Part shown: one piece after another, positions 57,575 to 64,000 of the stretch
Layout of the letters: every line of letters starts with the position of its first letter
How positions within the stretch are numbered: position 1 is the stretch's first letter
DNA from: an uncultured Clostridia bacterium
Lineage (GTDB): Bacteria > Bacillota > Clostridia > Peptostreptococcales > Anaerovoracaceae
Length of the DNA stretch: 64,000 bases
NCBI GenBank assembly: GCA_947302715.1
Contig: CAMYVY010000007.1
Span: 1 to 64,000, forward strand
Direction: 5' to 3'
Made by a program: the position numbers and the translations under genes
The notes under the pieces: generated by a model
Databases searched by the model: none
Told to the model about the DNA's origin: nothing
What the model saw: the letters and a program-made list of their open reading frames with translations, nothing else

Positions 57575-58840
57575 TTACTCGATGTTCCAACTATTAAGAT
57601 ATTCTATTTGCTCTTCGGTAAGTGTATCGATTTCGATTCCCCACGCCTCCAAGCGCTTTGCTGCAACTACGGAATCGATTTCCTTGCTCACATCGATAAC
57701 CTTTTTCGGGAGCTTACCCGCATTTTCCTTCACATATAGCGCAGAGAGGAATTGAACGGCAAAGCTCATGTCCATAATCTCTGCCGGGTGGCCATTACTC
57801 GCTGCGATATTAACAAGCTTACCATCGGCAATAACATTAACCACGCGCTCTTTCGATTCCCCATTAATGGCGAGCCTATATTCCATGATATTCTCTCTTG
57901 CTTCTCTCTTTCCTACAGCCTTCTCCTCAAGCTCGGGCATATCAATCTCGCAGTTAAAATGTCCTGCATTAGCGAGAATTGCTCCGTCCTTCATCGTCAG
58001 CATATGCTCAACCGTAATGGTCTTGCAGCATCCGGTTGCGCTAATAAAGATATCTCCGAGCGGAGCTGCATCCTTCATCGGCATTACATCATAGCCATCC
58101 ATTCTTGCTTCGATAGCCTTGATGGGGTCAACCTCACATACGATTACCTTTGCTCCCAGTGAGGCGGCGCGCATCGCGATTCCTCTGCCGCACCAGCCAT
58201 ATCCCACGACAACAACAGTCTTTGATGCTACTATCAGATTGGTATTGTGCATAATGCTGTCCCATGTGGACTGGCCCGTTCCGTATCTATTATCAAAAAG
58301 GTGTTTGCAATCGGCGTCGTTTACCGCAACCATCGGAAAAGCGAGAACTCCATCCTTTTCCATAGCCTTTAGACGTATGACACCAGTCGTTGTCTCCTCA
58401 CATCCTCCGATTACGTTTTCTCTTAGATCGGGTCTCTTGGTATGAAGCATGGAAACAAGGTCGCCACCGTCATCGATTATGATATGCGGCTTATTTTCAA
58501 GGCACATTTCTATATGCCTCATATATTCCTCATCCGTTGCTCCGTGATAAGCAAAGACACTTAGTCCATCATCGGCAAGAGCAGCGGCAACATCATCCTG
58601 GGTGGAGAGTGTATTGCTTCCCGTAACGTGCATCTCTGCTCCCGCAGCCTCAAGTACCTTGCAGAGATAGGCTGTCTTTGCCTCCAAGTGGACGGAGAGT
58701 GATATCCTGAGCCCTTTAAAAGGCTTACTTACGCCATATTCCTCTTCAAGTTCCCGGAGTATAGGCATATTATTCCTAACCCATTCGATTTTTCTATGTC
58801 CTGAGGGAGCCAGACCTATGTCTCTAACATCATAATTCAT
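57575..58840 (-). CDS. ahcY: Adenosylhomocysteinase
   Basis: This enzyme reversibly splits S-adenosylhomocysteine into adenosine and homocysteine, recycling the product of SAM-dependent methylation. It has about 421 residues with SVHLEAKTAYL, SNTLSTQDDVAAAL, DDGGDL, NNRYGTGQST-type DNRYGTGQSTWD, the NAD motif VVVGYGWCGRGIAMRA, GHFNCEID and NGHPAEIMDMSFA. It is the shorter prokaryotic form without the long insert. ATG at 58840 (MNYDVRDIG) follows GGGAAAGGA; the frame extends to 58897 without a good site. Confidence 0.95.
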   Translation of the reverse strand: MNYDVRDIGLAPSGHRKIEWVRNNMPILRELEEEYGVSKPFKGLRISLSVHLEAKTAYLCKVLEAAGAEMHVTGSNTLSTQDDVAAALADDGLSVFAYHGATDEEYMRHIEMCLENKPHIIIDDGGDLVSMLHTKRPDLRENVIGGCEETTTGVIRLKAMEKDGVLAFPMVAVNDADCKHLFDNRYGTGQSTWDSIMHNTNLIVASKTVVVVGYGWCGRGIAMRAASLGAKVIVCEVDPIKAIEARMDGYDVMPMKDAAPLGDIFISATGCCKTITVEHMLTMKDGAILANAGHFNCEIDMPELEEKAVGKREARENIMEYRLAINGESKERVVNVIADGKLVNIAASNGHPAEIMDMSFAVQFLSALYVKENAGKLPKKVIDVSKEIDSVVAAKRLEAWGIEIDTLTEEQIEYLNSWNIE

Positions 58841-58885
58841 TTCTGTTTTTCCTTTCCCGAATCTATCATTGTTTATATGATGTAA

Positions 58886-58914
58886 ATTATAACTCAAATT
58901 ATAGGTAATTTGAA
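58886..58914 (-). promoter_or_regulatory. ahcY promoter with overlapping inverted repeat
   Basis: On the minus strand, TTCAAA, 17 bases and TATAAT lie about 45 bases upstream of the ATG. A perfect inverted repeat, CAAATTA-N4-TAATTTG (58895-58912), covers the spacer and -35 and could be an operator. Confidence 0.55.
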
Positions 58915-58922
58915 TACTTTGA

Positions 58923-58951
58923 TTGAAAAAGTACCGCCAATTTTATATAAT
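58923..58951 (+). promoter_or_regulatory. Promoter of the M18 aminopeptidase gene
   Basis: TTGAAA, 17 bases and TATAAT lie about 40 bases upstream of the ATG at 58991, divergent from ahcY. Confidence 0.7.
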
Positions 58952-58990
58952 TGTAAGCGTAATTATTCTTGTTAATTTGGAGGAAATCTT

Positions 58991-60451
58991 ATGGAACGTA
59001 AAAACGTCTGGGCAAGTTATAATGCCAAGCAGCTAAAGGAATTGGAAGTACTCTGCGACGAATATAAAGACTTCATCTCTGAAGCCAAGACTGAACGCCT
59101 CTGTGTGGACCGAGCCATCAAAGACGCCAAGAAGGCGGGATTCAAAGACCTTAATGCATCCATCAAATCCGGGAAAGCCCTTAAACCCGGCGACAAATTC
59201 TATGCTCAGCATATGGGGAAAACCCTTATCCTCGGTGTCGTAGGAAAGGAACCTCTTGCTAATGGAACCAATATTTTAGGAGCACACATAGATTCGCCGA
59301 GAATGGACTTAAAGCAAAATCCGCTTTATGAATCCAATGACCTTGCCTACCTTGATACACATTACTACGGTGGAATCAAGAAATATCAGTGGGTTACAGT
59401 TCCTCTTGCACTCTACGGCGTCGTTGTAAAGAAGGATGGAACCATCATAAATGTCGCCATCGGAGACGACCCGAAGGATCCTGTATTCTGCGTAACCGAC
59501 CTCTTAATTCACCTTGCTGCAAACCAGATGACGAAAAAAGCAAGCGTAGTCGTCGAAGGAGAAGCCTTGGATGTTCTCTTCGGAGGCCGTCCCGCGAAGG
59601 ACAAATACGGAAATAAGGACGGAAAAGGCAAAGGCGGAAAGAAGGACGAAGATGCGAAGGAAACGGTAAAGTCCAACGTCCTTAACATATTGAAGGAAAA
59701 ATACGATATCGAAGAAGAGGACTTCCTCTCCGCTGAAATAGAAGTTGTTCCGGCCGGCCGTGCTCGCGACCTTGGTATCGACCGCAGCATGGTAATAGGC
59801 TATGGTCAAGACGATAGAGTCTGCGCTTTCACATCCTACAAGGCGATTCTCGATATAGCGCAGCCGAAGAAAACCGCGCTCTGCATCTTGACAGATAAAG
59901 AAGAGATAGGATCCGTTGGTGCTACAGGTGCGGAGTCCAAATTCTTTGAGGACACAATGGCAGAGCTTCTCGCTATAGTAGACAGTAAGGTCGGAGTATC
60001 AAAGAACGAATCCTTTGACCTCACACTAAGACGCGCGCTCAGAAACTCCTGCGTGCTTTCATCCGATGTAAGCGCAGGCTACGATCCTTGCTACAAGGGA
60101 GCCTTCGAAGAAAAGAACGCAGCATACCTGGGACGCGGAATCTGCTTCAACAAATACACAGGCTCACGCGGTAAATCCGGTTCCAATGACGCGAATGCGG
60201 AATACGTTGGTAAAATCAGAAAGATTCTTGATGAAGGAAAAGTCGGTTTCCAGACAGCAGAGCTCGGAAAGGTTGACGAAGGTGGCGGCGGAACCATCGC
60301 ATACATCTTAGCCAACTATGGCATGAACGTAATCGATAGCGGCGTTGCAGTTCTCAGCATGCATAGTCCATGGGAAATCGCCAGCAAAGCCGACATCTAT
60401 GAAGCATATAGATGCTACAAGGTATTCCTGGATAAGATGGATATGAGATAA
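58991..60451 (+). CDS. M18 family aminopeptidase
   Basis: This zinc metalloaminopeptidase of the M18 (aminopeptidase I) family has 486 residues and is cytoplasmic. Metal and catalytic motifs are GAHIDSPRMDLK, TDKEEIGSVGATG, the DDRVCAF region and VLSMHSPWEIA near the end. A Lys/Gly/Asp-rich low-complexity stretch (about 200-225) sits between the GGRPAKD segment and the KSNVLNILKEKY helix and looks like an insertion. GGAGG precedes the ATG. It is followed after one base by the YwaF-like gene. Confidence 0.93.
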   Translation: MERKNVWASYNAKQLKELEVLCDEYKDFISEAKTERLCVDRAIKDAKKAGFKDLNASIKSGKALKPGDKFYAQHMGKTLILGVVGKEPLANGTNILGAHIDSPRMDLKQNPLYESNDLAYLDTHYYGGIKKYQWVTVPLALYGVVVKKDGTIINVAIGDDPKDPVFCVTDLLIHLAANQMTKKASVVVEGEALDVLFGGRPAKDKYGNKDGKGKGGKKDEDAKETVKSNVLNILKEKYDIEEEDFLSAEIEVVPAGRARDLGIDRSMVIGYGQDDRVCAFTSYKAILDIAQPKKTALCILTDKEEIGSVGATGAESKFFEDTMAELLAIVDSKVGVSKNESFDLTLRRALRNSCVLSSDVSAGYDPCYKGAFEEKNAAYLGRGICFNKYTGSRGKSGSNDANAEYVGKIRKILDEGKVGFQTAELGKVDEGGGGTIAYILANYGMNVIDSGVAVLSMHSPWEIASKADIYEAYRCYKVFLDKMDMR

Positions 60452-60452
60452 A

Positions 60453-61208
60453 ATGAACTTTAGTATCAACTGGGATTATTTCTTTTCTCCTCCGGAAGAT
60501 ATTCCGGAGGAATACCTTTGGTCTATGTATGACAAGGTGCACCTAACCTGGCTTGCACTGATTGCGCTAACGTGCATCATTAGCTGCATACTGTTCAAAC
60601 GATCAACAACCGAAAAGCAGGACAAGGTCTTAAAAGGCCTTGCCCTGTGGATCGCTTTTCAAGAAATTCTAAAGGATCTGCTTCACTGGTATGCGGGTAT
60701 GTTGGAGATGGAATTGCTTCCGCTTCATATCTGTGGAATCAGTATTTTCTTTACGCTCTGGTACGCGTTTAAGCCGGGACCTCTAAACGGCGCATATATC
60801 TACGGCATGTCGCTCCCCGGCGCACTCTGCGCCGAGCTGTTTGCGGACTGGACCAACTATCCCTGGTGGCATTTCTCCGCTCTGAATTCCTTCACAATTC
60901 ATGCGGAGCTGATAATATTTGCGATGATGGCACTAACCTCCGGTCGGCTAAAGCCTGATATCAAGCAGATTCCAAAGATGACTATAATCATGTACGCACT
61001 GGCTGTCCCGATTTATTTCTTAAATAAAAGATGGGATACCAATTTCATGTTCATTAATACGCCGTCGCCCGGGTCGCCCCTGGTGCCCCTATATAATATC
61101 TTCGGCGATGGATATGTGATTGCAGCCGCAGTGCTCGTGGTTCTTGTATGGATTATACTCTTCCTCCCCTGGTATATAATCGAACGTAAAGAGAAGAACA
61201 AAAAATAG
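60453..61208 (+). CDS. YwaF/TMEM164-like membrane protein
   Basis: This integral membrane protein has 251 residues and about seven helices. The LPLHICGISIFFTLWYAF segment, the early HLTWLAL region and the C-terminal GDGYVIAAAVLVVLVW resemble the TIGR02206/YwaF family. Function is unknown. It starts one base after the aminopeptidase stop codon with only GAG upstream, which suggests translational coupling. A terminator follows at 61212-61236. Confidence 0.75.
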   Translation: MNFSINWDYFFSPPEDIPEEYLWSMYDKVHLTWLALIALTCIISCILFKRSTTEKQDKVLKGLALWIAFQEILKDLLHWYAGMLEMELLPLHICGISIFFTLWYAFKPGPLNGAYIYGMSLPGALCAELFADWTNYPWWHFSALNSFTIHAELIIFAMMALTSGRLKPDIKQIPKMTIIMYALAVPIYFLNKRWDTNFMFINTPSPGSPLVPLYNIFGDGYVIAAAVLVVLVWIILFLPWYIIERKEKNKK

Positions 61209-61211
61209 AGA

Positions 61212-61236
61212 AACCCGCAGAACGTATCTGTGGGTT
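61212..61236. terminator. Bidirectional terminator
   Basis: A 9-bp stem (aacccgcag / ctgtgggtt, one G-U pair) lies between the convergent YwaF-like and urea-transporter-like genes, with T-rich tails on both strands. Confidence 0.75.
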
Positions 61237-61248
61237 ATTGTTTTCAAA

Positions 61249-62316
61249 TTATGCTGCTTGCTCTGCGGCGGCTTTGATTTTTGGTACTGTCTCAGGGACT
61301 CCCCAATACATCGGAGCATTGTATTCAAGTCCTTCTATGCTTGGCGCTGCCAGCATGATGAGGCAGCAGATAATCGAGAACGGGAAGGCCGTATATACTG
61401 CGCCGACAAGCCCAAAGCTCACAGATAGCCACGCTGACAAAATAGCACTTGTTGCTATAAGGATGATATTAAGCACAAAGGATTTAGGTGTTATCTTGAA
61501 TGCACGTCCATTAAGCACGAACATGAGAAGTGCACCGTTATATCCGTAAAGTCCTATCAAAACAGGGACATTCGGAACTCCGAAATACATTGCAGTCAGA
61601 GCTCCAAAGAGCGCGCCCAAGATGGCATTGATAAAGTCAATTCTGGACGACATAAGAAGCGCAGCCGCAATAAACGCAAATACCAATGGTGTGGTTCCTC
61701 CGAGAAGCTCGGCAACACCCGAATAAACAGCTTGAATGAATGTACCTCCATCCCAAGGCCCAATATCAGAAGGTGTCAGGTTTGCCGGACTATGAGCAAT
61801 AACGCTCTCGGCCTGGCTGATAAATCCCATGTTTTGAGCGGCAGCCATGAATACCAAAGTGCTAAAGCCAAATGGAAGCCCCAACGCAGCAGCATTGAAC
61901 TTGCCGAATACGGAAGCAAGTCCCAATGTCGTAATCGTCGAAAATATGGACGAAAGCGCGAAGAATACGAAGAACATCAAGCTGATTCCTTCGTTAAATA
62001 TAAGACCTCCCATTATTACACCGGTTAGCACCGAGCAAAACTGGTTGACCCCCAGCCTGCAGCCAATTGCAGGTGTTTTCATTATCTTTTGGAAAGCCAC
62101 AGAAACAATCGATGACCAGAGACCTGCAAAACCTACCTTTGGCGCAACCAAAAAGCTTCCTATCAAAAGGGCTAATCCTGAAAATGTATTGTCACTAAAG
62201 ATGATCTGCGAGAATCCGCAAAGGACTGCATCTATGAACCCCAATATAGGATTTGAGTCCGCAAGTTCTTTCCATTTGTTTAAAAACGGAAAAGGACATG
62301 ATGCTAAAGCTCCCAT
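61249..62316 (-). CDS. Urea transporter-like membrane protein
   Basis: This is a polytopic protein of 355 residues. The C-terminal half fits the urea transporter (UT, PF03253) family: SRIDFINAILGALFGALTA, GLYGYNGALLMFVLNG and AFPFSIICCLIMLAAP. In the N-terminal half, NPILGFIDAVLCGFSQIIF and NTFSGLALLIGSFL are the expected counterparts, though the rest is diverged. UTs are two-fold pseudo-symmetric channels for urea. No urease genes lie in the window, so the permeant is uncertain. GGGGAGGG precedes the ATG. Confidence 0.75.
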   Translation of the reverse strand: MGALASCPFPFLNKWKELADSNPILGFIDAVLCGFSQIIFSDNTFSGLALLIGSFLVAPKVGFAGLWSSIVSVAFQKIMKTPAIGCRLGVNQFCSVLTGVIMGGLIFNEGISLMFFVFFALSSIFSTITTLGLASVFGKFNAAALGLPFGFSTLVFMAAAQNMGFISQAESVIAHSPANLTPSDIGPWDGGTFIQAVYSGVAELLGGTTPLVFAFIAAALLMSSRIDFINAILGALFGALTAMYFGVPNVPVLIGLYGYNGALLMFVLNGRAFKITPKSFVLNIILIATSAILSAWLSVSFGLVGAVYTAFPFSIICCLIMLAAPSIEGLEYNAPMYWGVPETVPKIKAAAEQAA

Positions 62317-62738
62317 TCTACACCCTCCCCAAGTATTCTATTCCTAATTCGACTTATATTATTTCGACTTATAATTACAATTACTATCGAACTTGTGTCA
62401 AGACAATAGATTTTGATAGAATATTTGTAACATATATGTAACAAAAACACAACACTTTTTTCACTAACGTCAAGACATTTCTAATGTTTTTTCTAATTTT
62501 TATCTGTCATGACAACTTTTTTGACTACATTTTGTGGTTTTTGTTGAAAATAGTGTTTTTGCTTCTATATATTCTCCGCCAAATGACCAAGAATACGCAT
62601 AAAGGAACACAAATCAACGATTTGCTGTGATATCTACTCAGGAGGATATACACCTGATGCACTTGATCTACCTGATGCACTTGATGATAGACAATTATTG
62701 GAGTATATTAATAGATATTTTTTAATTAAAAGGAGAGT
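62317..62738. other. Divergent upstream region of the MgtC-like gene
   Basis: These 422 bases are AT-rich. They hold a weak promoter candidate (TTGAAA at 62544, TATATA/TATATT around 62566-62573), a 16-bp direct repeat acctgatgcacttgat at 62652-62667 and 62670-62685, and the short leader frame at 62657-62725. I saw no M-box or other known Mg2+ riboswitch. Confidence 0.5.
62657..62725 (+). CDS. Possible 22-residue leader peptide upstream of the MgtC-like gene
   Basis: An ATG at 62657 has GGAGG 11 bases upstream and opens a 22-codon frame that starts MHLIYLMHLM and ends IDIF, with TAA 13 bases before the MgtC-like start. The peptide is hydrophobic, with repeated Met-His-Leu encoded by the 16-bp direct repeat. 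Salmonella mgtC and related operons carry regulatory leader peptides, so a similar role is possible but unproven. Chance is a real alternative. Confidence 0.4.
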   Translation: MHLIYLMHLMIDNYWSILIDIF

Positions 62739-63425
62739 ATGAGAGAAATGTTTGCATTAGAGGGATTTTGGAACTGGGAATGGATGCTTAGAATTCTATG
62801 CTCCGCCGCAATCGGTGCCGTCATAGGATACGAAAGACATAACCGCTCAAAGGAAGCCGGAATCAGGACCCACGCAATTGTTGCTCTATCTGCGGCCCTT
62901 ATAATGATTGTATCAAAATACGGATTCTACGATGTTTTTACTGCAGACCCTGCCAGGATTGCCGCACAGGTCGTCAGCGGAATAGGCTTCCTTGGAGCCG
63001 GAATAATCTTTGTAAAAAACGATTCGGTTCTGGGACTTACGACAGCGGCCGGTATATGGGCTACGGCAGCAGTGGGACTCTGCTTTGGCTCAGGCTACTA
63101 TCTAATGGGATTCCTGTCCGGGCTTTTGATCCTCATCGTTCAACTAATCGCCAGGCAAATGTTCACCTTCTCGTCCCCACGCACATTCTTCCAGATAGAC
63201 ATTAAAATCAATAAGGACAATGGTTCCGGTGCTATAAAAGCAATCTCGGATTATTGCAAAAAGTCGGGCCTCGTTCAATCCGAGAACAAAATCTACAAGT
63301 CCGAAGGTGAAGATAACGGTTGGGCAATCTTGACTGAAGTCGTAACAGCCAAGGACATCGATCCTTTGGCCATAATCGACGATCTTAAAAAGATACCGGG
63401 AGTCGTTCGAGTAGAATTGCTATAG
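62739..63425 (+). CDS. MgtC/SapB family membrane protein
   Basis: This 228-residue membrane protein has four or five helices in residues 10-145. It shows the family signature AAIGAVIGYERHNRSKEAGIRTH, GIGFLGAGIIF and TTAAGIWATAAVG, followed by an ACT-like cytoplasmic domain (about 155-228). MgtC proteins modulate Mg2+ homeostasis or F-ATPase in some pathogens; the role here is unknown. Two ATG codons, 62739 and 62748, are possible: AAAAGGAG is three bases from the first and twelve from the second. Confidence 0.9.
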   Translation: MREMFALEGFWNWEWMLRILCSAAIGAVIGYERHNRSKEAGIRTHAIVALSAALIMIVSKYGFYDVFTADPARIAAQVVSGIGFLGAGIIFVKNDSVLGLTTAAGIWATAAVGLCFGSGYYLMGFLSGLLILIVQLIARQMFTFSSPRTFFQIDIKINKDNGSGAIKAISDYCKKSGLVQSENKIYKSEGEDNGWAILTEVVTAKDIDPLAIIDDLKKIPGVVRVELL

Positions 63426-63487
63426 AAACCAGCAGAGAAAAATATCAATGCAAATATATCAATACAGATATAATGATGTAAAAAAAC

Positions 63488-63506
63488 CGGGGCTATGATA
63501 GCCCCG
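63488..63506 (-). terminator. Terminator downstream of tRNA-Val
   Basis: An 8-bp stem (cggggcta / tagccccg) with a 3-base loop is followed on the minus strand by ggttttttt. Confidence 0.9.
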
Positions 63507-63513
63507 ATGAATA

Positions 63514-63589
63514 TGGTGCGCTGTACAGGGCTCGAACCTGTGACCTATTGGTTGTGACCCAATCGCTCTCCCAGCTGAGCTAACAGCGC
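63514..63589 (-). tRNA. tRNA-Val (anticodon CAC)
   Basis: The minus strand folds as a complete cloverleaf. The acceptor GCGCTGT pairs with ACAGCGC, with A and an encoded CCA following. The D arm is GCTC/GAGC, the anticodon stem ATTGG/CCAAT encloses the loop GTCACAA, and the T arm is ACAGG-TTCGAGC-CCTGT. With U at position 33 the anticodon is CAC. Position 32 is an unusual G. A strong terminator follows. Confidence 0.9.
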
Positions 63590-63664
63590 ATATGTTCTTA
63601 GTCACATTGGCAATTATACCACGATTGAAAAGTGTTGTACAGCAAACAAATTTCAGCAAACAAA

Positions 63665-64000
63665 TTATCTGGCGCGGTTCATTCTTGCCATCGATGTAAT
63701 CGTCTGAATCTTCATGGGGCAAACGTCCACGCAGGATAGCGACTTGGAACATCCTGCGGCGAAGTGCTTTGCATATTCGCTTCTTATATCAGAAGACGCA
63801 TCTGATTTCGTCTCAGAAGACGCGCCACCCTTTGATCTATCACCTCTACTCGCAATGAAGTAGCAGTCATTAGCAAAGAGCGCTCCGAAGAATTCATCGC
63901 CTCCACTGTAATTAGGACATACCTCCAAGCAAAGCCCGCACTTTAGACATTTGGCGACATCGTATCGCTGTTCAAATTCCTTTTCATTAATCTTCGATAT
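63665..64000 (-). CDS. Iron-sulfur protein, SdhB/FrdB-like (partial)
   Basis: The C-terminal 111 residues are present; the frame runs off the right edge. Two clusters of Cys fit a tandem 4Fe-4S or 4Fe-4S/3Fe-4S domain: CLKCGLCLEVCPNY and CSKSLSCVDVCPMKI. The ending resembles iron-sulfur subunits of succinate dehydrogenase/fumarate reductase and related ferredoxin-type subunits. A Ser/Asp/Lys-rich stretch (about 20 residues) separates the two motifs where relatives have a more hydrophobic loop. The partner subunits would lie outside the window. Confidence 0.8.
   Translation of the reverse strand: MSKINEKEFEQRYDVAKCLKCGLCLEVCPNYSGGDEFFGALFANDCYFIASRGDRSKGGASSETKSDASSDIRSEYAKHFAAGCSKSLSCVDVCPMKIQTITSMARMNRAR

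Noticed and set aside
62317..62656. M-box magnesium riboswitch ahead of the MgtC-like gene
   Set aside because: The conserved M-box elements were not found. Only an AT-rich stretch and a weak promoter candidate are visible.
63514..63589. tRNA-His reading of the anticodon
   Set aside because: GTTGTGAC is visible on the plus strand, but the gene is on the minus strand. With U at position 33 the anticodon is CAC (Val).

Overview
The window comes from a low-to-moderate GC Gram-positive anaerobe, most likely a Clostridia member of the Bacillota. The signs are a CIRCE/HrcA-controlled hrcA-grpE-dnaK-dnaJ-prmA block, a teichoic-acid-like (TagGH, TarIJ, TagF-type) locus, six surface proteins with cell-wall-binding type 2 (CWB2, PF04122) repeats, and strong GGAGG ribosome binding sites. 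A Family XIII / Anaerovoracaceae-type Eubacteriales is my guess, but the sequence alone does not fix the genus.

Layout. 0-1.5 kb: an intact IS1249-type insertion sequence nested in the leader of an older decayed copy. 1.6-9.5 kb: two surface operons on the minus strand. One has a doubled-CxxC secreted protein followed by an LPXTG-like protein. The other has a GH25 lysozyme, an L,D-transpeptidase and a third protein, all carrying CWB2 repeats. 9.7-28.8 kb: a long minus-strand run, probably one or few transcripts, for an anionic wall polymer: gpsA, a CAP-domain CWB2 protein, GtrB-like transferase, TagG/TagH exporter, two TagF-like polymerases, TarI, TarJ, YfhO, a 1502-residue multidomain TagF-HAD protein, a TagO-like initiating transferase and GtrA. 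28.9-33.4 kb: a plus-strand glucosaminidase-CWB2 protein convergent with a beta-helix-CWB2 protein. 33.4-40.4 kb: the heat-shock block with prmA and a 95-bp repeat array. 40.4-49.1 kb: glpK, a flavoprotein, a membrane protein, hemW, lepA, a small lipoprotein and a Cys/Met-metabolism enzyme. 49.3-52.6 kb: a 3D-domain protein, a secreted sortase-like protein and a 1.3-kb repeat-rich non-coding stretch. 52.6-64 kb: an FHA-FtsW/RodA plus PBP pair, an SDR, gap, ahcY, an M18 aminopeptidase, a YwaF-like protein, a urea-transporter-like protein, an MgtC-like protein with a possible leader peptide, tRNA-Val and a partial iron-sulfur protein.

How it fits together. GpsA makes glycerol-3-phosphate and TarIJ makes CDP-ribitol. 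TagO-like, TagF-like and TagGH proteins would build and export a polyol-phosphate polymer, and GtrA/GtrB/YfhO would glycosylate it. In other Clostridia, CWB2 modules hold proteins on the wall by binding an anionic polymer, so the CWB2 proteins on both sides of this locus may be clients of its product.

Most unusual items: a small beta-rich domain shared between an LPXTG-type and a CWB2-type protein; the 1502-residue fusion with an apparently dead second transferase module; PrmA with two independent in-frame tandem-repeat expansions, alongside low-complexity insertions in other housekeeping enzymes; a 95-bp repeat array with inverted GTGTACCACG arms; and a 1.3-kb intergenic region holding dense GTTAC motifs, 41-bp tandem repeats, a 24-bp perfect palindrome and several palindromic units shaped like tyrosine-recombinase core sites.
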